Assembly: GCA_037957365.1 (NCBI GenBank)
Contig: JARHVA010008428.1
Location: 366,001-430,000, forward strand
Reading direction: 5' to 3'
Length of the DNA: 64,000 nt
Origin: Torreya grandis
Lineage: Eukaryota; Streptophyta; Pinopsida; Cupressales; Taxaceae
Part shown: positions 52,016 through 62,538 of the stretch, one piece after another
Layout of the letters: each line of letters starts with the position of its first letter
How positions within the stretch are numbered: the first letter of the stretch is position 1
Made by a program: the position numbers and the translations under genes
The notes under the pieces: generated by a model
What the model was told of the DNA's origin: nothing
The model's input: only the letters and a program-made list of their open reading frames with translations
Databases searched by the model: none

Positions 52016-52500
52016 TTAGTTCAATGTGGACCCATTTTACACTACTCTCTTAATCAATGGTCTAATTTTTCATAATTACATATTTGACTTTAGAGCTTCT
52101 TAGAATGTGATGCCCCTAGGTGTCCTAATTTAAATTGGATTTATGATCACATTGACCTTTGGAAAGTGTTATGCCATGGACTCATGAGAGGTTATATTTG
52201 TTGGACAAGTTAAGGGATTAGTTGTATAGTTGACAATTCATCCTAGTATCTTACTATGGGCATGGTAGTTATACACTACCCACCTAAGTGGGGGATGTTT
52301 CTATCATTAAAATGGGTTGCTAGCATGGGTGGAAGTCTACAAATGGACCTTTGCTATGCCGCCATTCCTCTTAAGGGTAATATGGTCAAGATATATAGAT
52401 ATCCAAATAAGTTACATGTGACTAAAGATCCAAAACATGCTCTTAATGAAGTATTATACATGGATGTTAAGCTTGGAAACTTTGTTGGGAATGTTGAAAC
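52016..52500 (+). pseudogene. Gypsy aspartic protease (element A), active site lost
   Basis: The plus strand reads NVDPFYTTLLINGLIFHNYI, then FDFRAS, a stop, and NVMPLGV (52,084-52,125). Related gypsy proteases have LDSGASSNVMPL here, so the catalytic D-S-G is changed to D-F-R and a stop follows. Further on come AMDS, KGLVV and WGMFLSLKWVASMGGSLQMD (52,287-52,346), equivalent to the WDMLLSRxWxxxxGGxxxMD region before the C-terminal end. The enzyme is clearly dead. The last part is in the same open frame as the following RNase H domain. Confidence 0.75.
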
Positions 52501-52539
52501 TAGTAAACAACCTACTATTATTGATGTTGAACCTAACAA

Positions 52540-53115
52540 AGAAAATGTAGTTTGGAAGATGTGTTTTGATGAGGCTTAATCCAATCTTTTAAATGGATTT
52601 GGGGTTGTCTTATATGACCCTAATGGTAAATGTTTTATGTTTTATTTTCAACTATCCTTTAAGTGCATGAATAAAACTACTGAGTATGAGGCACTCTTTC
52701 TTGGTTTAAGGATTTCTTAAAATTATGGAATCAGATGTTAGATTGTCAAGGGAGATTCTGAGCTAGTGGTAAATCAAGTCCATAGTGGTTTTACCATAAA
52801 AATAAGAGGTTGAAACAATATCAAAATGCTATTTAGGATTTGGTTGAATTATTTAATGCATTCAACATTTGTTATCATGATAGGAGTTTCATCCAAGAAG
52901 ATGACTGACTTGTAGGGTTAGGTTCTCAATTTGATATTGCAAATATGATCCCTCATTATCAATATAAAGTGGAGGTACTTATCAGGGATTCAATCCCAGA
53001 CAATTTTCATCATTGGTAGGTCTTTGATGATGATGAATAGATTAAGAGATTTTTAAACTATGAAATTGAGTTCCATGATTATCTCATATACCTAAAATCT
53101 ATGGTTTGAGTTTGT
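52540..53115 (+). pseudogene. RNase H domain between protease and RT (element A)
   Basis: RNase H removes RNA from RNA-DNA hybrids. The plus strand reads WKMCFDEA, GFGVVLYDPNGKCFMF, TEYEALFLGLRIS, IVKGDSELVVNQVHSGF, a YQNAI-type helix, DLVELFNAFNICYHDRSF, and IQEDD with a stop before LVGLGSQF. The four acidic residues expected for catalysis can be placed (FDEA, EYEA, GDSE, QEDD). The domain is of the plant/archaeal-type RNase H seen as an additional domain in Tat-group gypsy elements. Its tail runs on as IRDSIPDNFHHWXVFDDD. It shares an uninterrupted frame (52,256-52,579) with the protease end, so its place before RT is original. In the Tat elements as usually drawn, the extra RNase H follows RT. 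Confidence 0.75.
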
Positions 53116-53399
53116 GATGGAAAATAAACCTTGTTTGGGAAGGACATAATTTAGCTGAATATAAACATGATCCCAAGGGGATTAGTGAGTTTAGAGGAAT
53201 ATTTTAATAGAGCTAAGATAATCAAGTAGAGAGACTAATTTATCTCAAAGGTCATGACTAAGAGAAACTTGAGTTCTCATGAGATCTGAAAAATAGTGTG
53301 GTTAGGTACTCACCTAAGTGTAGTTGAAAAGTAAGGTTACATGAAATTATTAAAGAAGTACTAGGATTACTTAGCATGGTCTTATTCTAAGTTAAAATC

Positions 53400-54140
53400 A
53401 TATAGGGAAGACTTATTTCAGCATGTCATCCCATTACAGCCCCATAGAAAAACTTTTAGCTATAAATAGAGGCCCATTAACCCCATGTTAGAAACTAAGC
53501 TATAAGATGAATTAAATAAGATAAGGGATACGGGTATCATTTAAGACATTAGGTACTCATCATAGGTTATGAATCTAGTCCCTATGTGAAAGAAGAATGG
53601 TGGCATTCACTTATGTGTGGATTTATGAAATTTGAATAAGGCTTCTTTAAAATATAAATATCCCCTACCCAGTATGGAAAACCTAATACAATGTGTTACT
53701 GGATTAGAGATGTTGTCCACATTAGATGACTTCTCAGGGTAAAACTAGGTTATGGTGAAGGAATCTAAGAGATCCAAGACTATGTTGACTATGCCTTGAG
53801 GCACATATATATAAAAGAGGATGCCTTTTGGGTTGATAAATTATAGTGATCTATGGATGTCAAATTTTTAGGGATAATTAACTAGTTCATTATTGTGTAT
53901 CAAAATGGCAGTGCTGTGTACTCCAAGACTAGAGAAGAACATTTAGAGTATCTAGAAAATGTGTTTATTAGATGAAGGGAGTTCATAATTTCACTTAATC
54001 CAAAAAAATTACACTTTGGAGTAAAAAATTCCAAGTTTTTGGGACATATAGTGTCCAAGGATGGTGTCATGATTAAGCTATAAAGGGTTGAAGTCATTGA
54101 CAAAGTTCTTATCCCATAGTCCAAGAAAAGATTTTAGTCT
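53400..54140 (+). pseudogene. Gypsy reverse transcriptase (element A)
   Basis: The plus strand reads HVIPLQPHRKTFSYK, DELNKIRDTGII, KKNGGIHLCVDL followed by a stop and NLNKASLKYKYPLPSMEN, then LEMLSTLDDFSG, TYIYKRMPFGLINY, and after a frame break FLGHIVSKDGVMI-like sequence (54,035-54,075). These are RT fingers-to-palm motifs in order (LVPxKKNG, VDxRNLN, SxLDGFSGYNQ, FxxMPFGL). The YVDD catalytic block, expected near 53,900, is lost to frameshifts and a probable short deletion. About a dozen stops are present. Confidence 0.85.
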
Positions 54141-54199
54141 TTCTTTTGACAAATTAACTTTGTAAGGAGGTTTCTATCTAATTTTATAGAGATTACTTT

Positions 54200-54790
54200 G
54201 CCTATTACTTCCATTATAAAGAAAGACTAGACCATTAAATGGGAAGAGAAGGCCATGAAAGAATTTAGTGACATTAAATGATATTTAAAGTTTGCTCCTA
54301 TCTTAGCTAGCCTTGATTACATGAAGCCATTCTAGATATTCTCTTTTACATTATACAATAGTCTTGCTATTATCCTATTATAAAATAATAAGGATGGACA
54401 TAAAAAAACCCATAACTTTCTTTAGAAAATATATGAAAGGTATTGAACTCAACTATACTATCATGGAAGAACAAGGTTTTTCTCTTTTGAAGGCTATTAA
54501 AATTTTCAGGTCATATATTATAAGTTGAAAGATTATTACCTATATCCCACACAACATGGTGAAGGAAATTTTAACTCAGACTAAATTATCCAGTAAGAGA
54601 TAGAGGTGGGTCAACAAGTTATGAGAATATTACATGGATATTTAGACTACCAAGTTAGTAAGAGGGATGGGTTTAGCCAAGTTAATGGCTAAGATCGATT
54701 TTTAAGCTATTGAGGCAAACCCTATTGTTTTTAATGTTGATAATTCATTGAGTAAATTTAACATGTATCCATGGTATAAATATATTGTTT
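54200..54790 (+). pseudogene. Gypsy-type RNase H after RT (element A)
   Basis: The frame reads WEEKAMKEFSDIK, FAPILASLDYMKPF and ILLXNNKDGHKK, as in the RT connection and start of gypsy RNase H. It continues with IYERY, a degenerate YSLMEK-like stretch, YYLYPTQHG, GQQVMRILHGYLDYQVSK and KRDGFSQVNG, which equals the LLEYDIDIKPTKLVRGQGL region. The catalytic residues of this copy are not recognisable, in line with the weakened RNase H seen after RT in elements that carry an additional domain. Confidence 0.65.
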
Positions 54791-54809
54791 ACTACTAAAA
54801 AAATCTAAG

Positions 54810-56062
54810 TTGTTTCCCTAACTTGGACAAGAATCAAAGAAGAAATCTTAAGCTTGTGTCCCAAAAATACCTCTTGACTGAGAATGGATTACCATGAAAG
54901 AATCCAGATGGGGTTCTCCTAAGATGTATGTTAGAAGAATAGATTGATGACTTGATTGAAGACTTCCATAGTGGAGTGTGTGGTGTCCATTTTACACCTA
55001 AAGTTATAGCTTATAAAATTTTAAGAGCTGGTTATTGGTGGCCATCGCTATTTAAGTATGTTGCTCAGACAACCATAAAATGTGAGAAATGTCAGTGCTT
55101 TGTTAGGATAATGAAATCTGTAGGTTCCCTTCCCTTACAACCTATGATGATTGAAGTCCCATTAAGATAATGGGGAATGGATTTCATAGGAGAAATTTTT
55201 GATTCATCAAGAGTTGGACATACATAGATACTAGTTATAATTGACTACTTCATAAAATGGGTTGAAGTCATCCCTATAAAGAAAGAAAGAAACCATGTAG
55301 TTATGGATTTTTTGTTGAATCAGATTATTTGTATATTTGGTGTGCCTATCAAAGTCATTATTAATAATGGAATGAGTTTTAAAGATAAAATTTTAATGAA
55401 ATTGTGCAAATAATATGGGATTGAATTGACCTATGTTTCTAATTACAATCCTCCAGGGAATGGGCAAGCAAAATCAAGTAACAAGAACTTTCTCAAGATC
55501 ATCAGATGAACATTAGAAGCAAATAAGAAGTGGGGTGAATAGATAAATTTTGATTTGTGGGCTGATAATATCACACCCAAGAGAGCTATAGGTAAAATCC
55601 ATTTTGAGTTTGTTTATAGACCTCAAGCAGTTTTGCCTTTGAATTTATAGTTGCCAACTTATCATCTCATGTAGCAACTAGAAGACGATGAACAAATCAA
55701 CCAATATGAAAGAAGGATGCACCATATTATTGATTTTGATGAAATTCAAAGACAAACTTATGAAAGATACCTCAAGTTAAAAGAGAATTTGAATAATATA
55801 TTTGACAGGAAGGTCACTCCATGAACCTTCTAAGTAGGTGATCTAGTTCTAATTTAGGATAGTAGGCATGAGGATAAAGGAAAGAATGATAAATTTGATG
55901 CCTTGTGGATGGGTACCTATTCTATTAACTATCAGATTGGGGATAATACTTTCTTCTTGAGAGATCTAGATGGTGAAACACTAGAGCTACTAGTTAATTG
56001 TAGACATCTGAAACACTTCTTTGATTTTGTCTTTAACATGTGTACCAAATTCTATAGTGTAT
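54810..56062 (+). pseudogene. Gypsy integrase (element A), catalytic residues altered
   Basis: Integrase would insert cDNA into the chromosome. The plus strand reads YLLTENGLPWKNPDGVLLRC, then DFHSGVCGVHFTPKVIAYKI and IKCEKCQCF, which give the HHCC zinc site (H-x6-H...C-x2-C, all four kept). The core reads WGMDFIGEIF with the first aspartate kept, then VIINNGMSFK, where the second aspartate is asparagine, and PPGNGQAKSSNKNFLKIIR, where the glutamate is lysine. After it come FEFVYRPQAVLPLNL, LKENLNNIFDRKVTP, GDLVLI and LDGETLELLVNCRHLKHFF. Stops are scattered, though long stretches stay readable. D-N-K in place of D-D-E means no strand-transfer activity. Confidence 0.9.
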
Positions 56063-56239
56063 AGTTTTATCTTTCTATCATTTCATCGCTTTGTTTCCCC
56101 TATACTTTGGGCCTTATTTATATAGTTTTATTTTGTGTTTCTTTCATGTGTTCATTTCCAAATCCCCTAATCTATTTTTGGTAAGTCTTCCATGTTTTTG
56201 TTGATCCTTCATGGATGTTTGTTGAAAATTGATAAGTCT

Positions 56240-56320
56240 TGACTTCGTAGCCTAATGGATTGGCACCTGGTCTTACATTTTGGGGTTATTTGCACACCCA
56301 TAGGGGTATGCATCCTCGAG
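56240..56320 (+). other. tRNA-like segment before the 3' LTR
   Basis: TAGCCTAATGGATTGG (56,248-56,263) fits a tRNA internal A box, GGCACCTGGTCTTA follows where a D-arm/anticodon stem would begin, and GGGGTTATTTGCACACCC (56,281-56,298) could be a decayed B box (GGTTCGANTCC). A full cloverleaf cannot be drawn, so it is not called as a tRNA gene. It may be a captured tRNA-derived sequence in the element's 3' untranslated region. Confidence 0.35.
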
Positions 56321-56330
56321 TGAGAGTTAG
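56316..56330 (+). promoter_or_regulatory. Polypurine-like tract of element A
   Basis: TCGAGTGAGAGTTAG lies immediately before the TG start of the 3' LTR at 56,331. It is purine-rich but not a clean tract, so its priming role is inferred from position. Confidence 0.4.
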
Positions 56331-59300
56331 TGTTAGAGCCCAAAATTGAACTAAATTAATTAGGCTCTTGTCAAGTGAAAATGTGCAAGTCCTTATCCAA
56401 ACTTCTATCTTCAAGTATACCTTTAAAAGGTCAAGTTCATGTGAAAATTGGCTAAGTCCTAATTTAGTCTTCACTTGGTGAATGTGTCTTTCCCTTAGAC
56501 TTTTTTGATCTTTTTTTCATGAACAAAATTTATGATGGAAATATGTCCTTGGGATTTTATCTCAAATAAAAGGTTTAAAGACTTATTTCCATAAGACATT
56601 TTGTCCACTACAAAAAATTTGAAAGAATTCAATGTCTTGAACAAGTCCCATTTGCATTGGGCTAAGTATTTCACAAAAAATATAAAGGGTCATTTATTTA
56701 ACCATTTTTTTTATGGTAAAAAGTTAGAAGGGCACTTAACCTTTGGGTATTTTTTCGTAGGCAATTTTTTTTGAAATAATTGCATATTATTGGGAAGAAG
56801 TAAAGTCCTTATTTGTTTTGAATTTTTTTCCCACCATAAAAGGTCTGGAGGGAACTTAACCTTTAGTAAAAGTGTAAAGGTATAATTTATTTGTAAAATG
56901 AGATAAGTCAAATTCCTTTGAGAAAGGTGTAAGGTCCATTTATTTTGAACTTTTTATCCATGGTAAAAAGCTAAAAGGCCACTTGTGCTTTGGGCATTTT
57001 GCTTGCACAAAAAGCTTGACAAAAGGTCATTTTTTGGAAAAAATGCATAGCTCAATTTATTTAGGAAAATTATTTTACATAAATTGTCTGAAATAATTAT
57101 CTCAATGAAGACAAAAGTTTTGAAGTCTAATTATTTTAGGAAAAACGCTCAGCTATTTCAAAGAAATTATTTTAGACATTTTATTTGAGACAATTTTATC
57201 GATAAAGAATATGGCTAAAGACTCATTTCCATCAAGAAAATTTCTTGTAGTAAAATACCAAAGGAATTAATTTTGTTAAATATTTTATCCATGGAAAAGG
57301 CTTGAATATGATCAATATTTTGGAGAGATTATTGTGGTGATATAGAAAATAAAAATACTGAAATAGGAACATCGAAGATAGAAGTTTCCTAGAACAAAAG
57401 TCATGACACATAAAGGCCAAAAATTAGAAATTCTTATGGAATAAGTGTCCTATTGAAATTGATGCTAAGACAAAGATCTTGTAGACCAAATTTCCAAAGA
57501 CAAAAGCTCTGAAGTAATTTTCCCAAATTACATAAGTGTGACAGTCTTGTGAATATTTTTTGACAAACATGTAGATGTCAACTTTAAGAAGCAGAAACTA
57601 GATGTTGCAGTTCAAATGCTCTAAGATAGTCATGTGAGCATCAATTTTAGGCCCTATGAAATATATTTTTGAGTTTAAATGGAGATACATTCAATGGTAC
57701 ACACTAACATGGAGCAATATGATTTGATGGTGCATGATAAAATCTAGATAGTCAAAGAAACCCAAGACCAACATAGGCATGACAAGTGTCAAGCTCATAG
57801 GGCATGAATAAAAGTTTGAGCATATTTAGGAGATCTAATGAAGTGAGTGGAAAATTAACAGTTCAATAGGGCATGAGATATAGTGAACTATTACCATGAG
57901 GAATAACAATGCTCAATGTAATAGAGACTATTTCTAAGGGACACATAAAGCTCATGAGGTTGCCAAATGGCATGACATTAGGATAAGTGAAAATAATATC
58001 CAGTGACATTCTACCCCTTAGATCATGATTTGACAAATCATGTTCACCTACCCAAGTAAGATATAATGGAATTTAAAGATTCAAAGTAGTCTAAGGTATC
58101 CCAACAAGACATGAGGAGGACAAGTGTCAAGCCCTTGATGAGTGACCAAGCAAATAAATGGTTCTCAATTGATCATGCATCTAAAAAAGTGAAGATTCAA
58201 ATGAGAGAAAAATTTTCAAAGGTTAAAAAGGAAATATAACCTAAGTTGTACATTTTTCATCTACTTCACTTGTCTAGTTTCCTCCATGTGAAAGATATTA
58301 TAAGTTTACAAATTCAGGATGAGACACTCCAAAGAAGATCTCTTGAGTAGCCATCAATCTAGAATAATCCTAGGGAATCATTATACTATCAAGTTGTTCC
58401 ATGGCATGTAAAGATGAATAGGAGATGTTTAGAAGGTTCTAGTTATGCAAGTAAGTGGTATAGGGTATCTTCAAGTAGTTACACATAAAGACAAAGTGTT
58501 TTTGGCCCTTGACCATGAATATTCTCCTTCCAGCTCATGTGAAAGGCATCTCCTACCATGAAATTAAAATTTTATTGCCAATATTCATCATTATTTGTAA
58601 AGGTAATTAAAACATTGAATTTTCTTGCAAATGAATGAAGATATTAGGCATGGCATGGAATATTTTCTATCTAGAAGCATCTTGGTAAATTTGAGGGGAT
58701 GTTATGTAATTTTATAAATTTTGACCCATAGTCCTAAAATTGAAAAAGGATTAGAATGTATAAATAGAAGGCTTGTATTCTATTTTAGGATGTTTTTGGC
58801 TATTTATTGTTGTGGTTCATTATTTTAGGAATCTATTTTCTCTAAGTCTAGGTTTTGTAGAGATTTTTTTAGGATCAATTGTTGTGTGTAGATCTTGTCT
58901 CCCTTGTTAAGGTGGTTACATCTGTACAGCCATTGGCAAGCTATGACAACATGTTTATGTCTCCCTTGTCAAAGAGTAATATCACCATGCTTATCCCCAT
59001 GGAAACATTTTGAAGTGTTGATGTTTGTAATATTTATTTTCAAGTTAGTGAAGATGCTTGTGGTTATTTTTTATTTCCTATTGATGAAGTGTAACAACGT
59101 ATTTTTCAAATATTTTTGACTAGATATCTTGTTCTATTCTCATTACTAGTTATCATTTTGGGTTTTGATCTAGATTATAAATCCCTTTCAACATTATTTT
59201 AGAATCTATTACTAAATAACTTATTAGGGCACACTAAGTTTATGGATTCAATAAAGAAATTCATTTGAAATATTAGTTTTAGTGTATGTTCTAGTCTCTC

Positions 59301-59666
59301 AAGGATCATATTATATTTACCATCATCTTTCATTTGAAGCTTTTATTGCATCTTTTCTAGGAAATATTGTCATGAAATACTACTAGATACCCTATTGTTT
59401 GGGAGCCACCAACATACCACCCTCCATTTTATAATTATCTAACTTGTCCTACTCTATCCTACCATAAAAATAATACACCCCTTGCATACTATAAGTATTA
59501 TTTTCCTTGAAAACACATAAGATATCACTTATTTGAAATGTATTTTTAGTTTTTGCTTTAAATTCTATTATTGTAGTTTTTTATCTAGCCCCTTTATTGT
59601 TAAATATTCTTTAGAATGAAGATTACAGTCACAATTTCATCTATCTTTAATAACTTATGTATGACT
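56331..59666 (+). repeat. 3' LTR of gypsy element A, part 1
   Basis: It starts TGTTAGAGCC and aligns with the 5' LTR from 45,035. It lacks the dispersed repeat and duplication seen at 46.1-46.7 kb, so it shows the simpler state. The LTR is interrupted at 59,666 by the copia element. The last five bases, TGACT, are the left target-site duplication. Confidence 0.85.
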
Positions 59667-60558
59667 TGTCAGGGAATCCAAGAACAAACACACCTATTCT
59701 AATCCCACTTGTTAGGATCTTGCTCCTCAGAAAGAGCACAATATGATTACCAAACTTAAGAAATTAAACATGTGAAAATATACCAAAAGTATAAGTAACT
59801 AAAATTCACAAATAACACAGAATATGAGAGACAATACACTATCTTGTATTAACATTTGTACAGAAAAGAATACAATAAAGAGACACCACTCTCTTCCACT
59901 TTACAGAGGCTTCCCACACCTCAAGTGTATAGTAATTATTCTTCAACACACTCTCCTACCAAAAATGGTCCCAACACACAACTCACACATAGAATTGGTG
60001 TTCACCTCTCCAACCAGTTAGTAATAACCATGCCAGTACCCAAGCACTCTAAAGTACTTCAAGTAGATCTCCCATGAACCTACAACCTACAATTCAATAG
60101 ACCATACTTACACATGTAGATCTCCTATGAGCTTGCAACAACCTGCAACTCAATGATCTTACAATGGAAGGATCTTCCTTGCCTTCCTTTCTAGCTCATC
60201 ATTACAATACATGCCAATGGGTCTATAAATAGATCCTAGACTTAAACAATAACTTAGACTCTTGGTTTACTATAATTATCCATGTAACTCAAGACTCAAA
60301 ATAGCCTTTACATGCAAACACTTTGTTCGCTTAACTAACTGTTCATGTAACGAGTAGTTCTAAAACACACAGGCGACTGATGTCAGTCCTTACTTGCCTG
60401 GTGCTGACCGATGTTAGCCAACTTCTTGTCGATGTTGGTTGCCTTCTGATTAATCTTGACCGATGTCAGTCATACTGCTGACATCAATTCTTCTAGATCT
60501 TCAGCAACCACCTTTTCTTCATCTACATAGTTAAAGCTTTTAGCTCCACAACCTAACA
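59667..60558 (-). repeat. Copia 3' LTR (element orientation), 892 bp
   Basis: It pairs with 62,769-63,660 without any net indel. I count about 78 differences (about 91% identity), nearly all transitions. Open frames at 59,824-60,077 are LTR sequence. Confidence 0.97.
60375..60490. repeat. Palindromic motif cluster, five units, in the copia LTR
   Basis: Units of the type GACCGATGTCAGTC begin at about 60,375, 60,405, 60,427, 60,458 and 60,476, at 18-30 bp spacing. Together with the other LTR (63,477-63,592) they point to an original palindrome TGACCGACGTCGGTCA with a GACGTC centre, now mostly decayed at its CpG sites. Confidence 0.75.
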
Positions 60559-60575
60559 ATCTCCCACTTGGAGAT
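60559..60575 (-). promoter_or_regulatory. Copia polypurine tract
   Basis: The minus strand reads CCAAGTGGGAGAT directly before TGTTAGG, the start of the 3' LTR. AAGTGGGAGA is the classical plus-strand primer of plant copia elements and confirms the minus orientation. Confidence 0.85.
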
Positions 60576-60619
60576 AAACAACTGCAATTGAACCTGTACC
60601 TATACACCATCTAGTTTGT

Positions 60620-60990
60620 TCCCTTAGCTTTGTATCCCTCCTCAAGATCACTCTTGAAGACCAACCACCATAAAACCTGTAGTGCAAAACCTGTCATCCA
60701 AATCACCTGCCACATCCACATCTATAAACCATGTAGAAAATAACTTGAACCTACATAGCATGTGCACCTACTGCTGGTCCCTCTAAGAATCCACTGAACT
60801 ACCCTCCAATGCTTCTTTCCCAGATTGGCTCCAAACTTGTGACAACTCCCACTACTTGGGAAAACTCAGGTTAATACATACCATGCACTTAACCTCATTA
60901 TGTGAATCAAGACACTATTCTATGAACTGTCCAACCATCGGCGTGCTAATCAGTCTCACACAATCATCCTAAAACAAAGTCAACATGTGA
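60620..60990 (-). pseudogene. Copia RNase H remnant
   Basis: The minus strand reads FGANLGKKHWRVVQWIL followed by RGTSSR, where copia elements have SNPGKEHWEAVKWILRYLRGT. In a shifted frame it reads IDVDVAGDLDDRFCTTGFMV, the VDxDxAGDxDxRRSTTGYVF block with its aspartates. The C-terminal half of RNase H, including the remaining catalytic residues, is missing before the purine tract. Stops and at least one frameshift are present. Confidence 0.75.
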
Positions 60991-61002
60991 CCTTCCATGT
61001 CC

Positions 61003-61218
61003 CTAAAACACACTCATGCCAAAAAATCTTGCTGCTCCCAGATTCCTCATGACACACCTCTGAACTAGCTTTACCTTTAGTTCAACAACTCCCTGTATAT
61101 GTAACCTTGCAACAAGCACATCATACAGTAATAGGATAATGTAGCTAATATTATCCAACCTGGTAAAGAGAAACACAATGATCAAACCTCCATTGCCCTG
61201 TAGCTTATACAAGACCAT
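61003..61218 (-). pseudogene. Copia RT C-terminal part
   Basis: The minus strand is open for 71 codons. YGLV and ATGQWRF in one frame stand for LYGLKQAPRQWYKRF, and LLLYDVLVARLHIQGV with MRNLGAARFFGMSV in the other stands for LLYVDDMLIAG...MKDLGAAKQILGM. The catalytic YVDD is damaged (YDV, one aspartate lost by a small deletion). The order of motifs and the MRNLGAARFFGM block make the assignment safe. Not functional. Confidence 0.8.
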
Positions 61219-61224
61219 ATACCC

Positions 61225-61420
61225 TAGCCTTTTATCTCACATATCCATTTCCTCTCTTCTTCATCTTGAACATCCATTCATCTCTTAGTGTTTACTTCTA
61301 ACTGGCGACTCTACCCAAAGCTCCCATTTGGTTCTCCTCTAAGGAATCACATCCTTCATCCATGCCAAGCTCCCACTGTTTCCTAGATCTACCTGTTCTG
61401 CTTCTTTAACAACTTCCTGG
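61225..61420 (-). pseudogene. Copia RT N-terminal part
   Basis: The minus strand reads DSLEENQMG (61,349-61,321), then TLRDEWMFKMKKRGNGYVR and KARVYGL. Copia RT begins EMxSLxENxTWELVxLP..KxxxxKWVFKxKxxxxGxxxRYKARLVVKGF. Here KAR is joined almost directly to YGL, so about 100 residues, including the central fingers and palm motifs, are deleted. The frame over 61,539-61,339 is a shifted reading of the same region. Confidence 0.75.
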
Positions 61421-61549
61421 TTCTTTACCATAAGTGAGCAAAAAGTAGTGTAAAGAATGGAAATGATGAATTTGAGGCTTACATACCCTTTAAGTCCTCC
61501 ATATGGGCACTTGAGACTCCTTGACAGCTTGTTATCCACCCAAAATTCA

Positions 61550-61760
61550 TCTCAGTGACTGATGCCAGTCACATCTCAGTCTACACCTGACCGATGTCAA
61601 TTTCCTATGACTGCCTCATCACCGACATTGGTTCCCCCTGACCGATGCTGGTGTTTATCTACCCTAAGTCACTAATGTCAGGCTGCACATAGCCGATGTC
61701 AGTCCCTATCTGGATGTCGATGCTAGTTTTCTAGCCGACCTCAGTCTCTATGTTTTGCTT
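61550..61760. repeat. Internal array of the copia palindromic motif, about eight units
   Basis: GACTGATGCCAGTC, GACCGATGTCAAT, ACCGACATTGGTT, GACCGATGCTGGTG, CACTAATGTCAGG, GCCGATGTCAGTC, GGATGTCGATGCTAG and AGCCGACCTCAGTC follow one another at about 20-35 bp spacing. It is the same motif as in both LTRs. The array lies between the integrase zinc region and RT, where the integrase core should be. Confidence 0.75.
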
Positions 61761-61824
61761 GTGAGAACTGACTTTTACCTACGAGCTCCTTTTGGATCAA
61801 ACCCTTGTCCAAGTCACTCTTGCT

Positions 61825-62274
61825 CTACTCAGAATTCTTCTGCCCCTTGTGCTGAACTCTGTCTATCACCTTCTCCTTGAAAACCAAGGCTTTCCTATTC
61901 TTGTCACTAACATCAGATTCCTCAAGAAACATCACTTTCTTCTTCTGCATACAAAAACCTCGATCTATGCTCTTTAAATCTGAAAGCATACCCTTTAACT
62001 CAAGAACATGCATCTCCTTCTTATTCATGTGACCAAGCCTATTAAGCCACATCTTTGAATCTACAACTAAATTAGATAACCTAGAAAGAGAATCAGTAAT
62101 ACAAGTAGATAGATAAAGCGTACCTACTTTATTACCTCTTACTACAACAAGTGCACCCTTGGTAACCTTCCAAGAGTCTACTATGAGAGTTACTGTGTAA
62201 CCCTCATCACCCAAACTTCTTACAAAAATCAAATTCTGCTCCAAAACTGGGACATGCATGACCTCCTTCAACAC
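61825..62274 (-). pseudogene. Copia integrase N-terminal (GAG-pre-integrase) region
   Basis: The minus strand is open for 149 codons. Residues 1-75 read as the LxxVxHVPxLxxNLISVxxL block (LKEVMHVPVLEQNLIFVRSL). Residues 76-120 are the zinc region: MWLNRLGHMNKKEMHVLELK and SIDRGFCMQKKKVMF. Of the HHCC ligands the first His is Asn, the GHM His and one Cys remain, and the second Cys is gone. The catalytic DDE core that should follow is absent, replaced by the palindromic array, so integration in cis is impossible. Start unknown, as this is internal to a polyprotein. Confidence 0.85.
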
Positions 62275-62289
62275 CCATGTGTTACCTAT

Positions 62290-62538
62290 CTATAATTTTA
62301 GCTTCACTTTCCCTTTGCCAACCATCTGACAAGGCTTACCATCCCCTACACAAATTTCTCCAAAGTCTCCCCGAACATACTCATGAAAAAATTCCCTATT
62401 TGGGGATGCATGAAAAGAGGCACCAGAATCTAAAACCCAAGATTCTACTTTATCCAAAGAACATACCAGAGCATCTTGTGTAATAAACTCTACAACATCT
62501 GCTTCTTCTTCATGTCCTTCATGTTGATCTGCTACCAA
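62290..62538 (-). pseudogene. Copia aspartic protease
   Basis: The protease processes the copia polyprotein. The minus strand is open for 82 codons and reads SWVLDSGASFHASPNREFFH (catalytic D-S-G at about 62,430-62,422), GDFGEICVGDGKPCQMVGKG and KVKLKL. These are the active-site loop and following flap-like region of copia protease, here with intact catalytic triad. It runs on towards the pre-integrase block after a stop. The N-terminal side joins a remnant gag zinc knuckle. This is the best-preserved catalytic site in the window, but it is embedded in a broken polyprotein. Confidence 0.88.

Noticed and set aside
56240..56320. A functional tRNA gene
   Set aside because: There is an A-box match, but no acceptor stem, anticodon loop or intact B box could be assembled.
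59824..60077. Two overlapping plus-strand frames, with a similar one at 62,958-63,179
   Set aside because: They lie inside the two copia LTRs and are repeated only because the LTRs are.
61792..62483. Plus-strand frames at 61,792-61,977 and 62,277-62,483
   Set aside because: They are antisense to the copia pre-integrase and protease regions on the minus strand.
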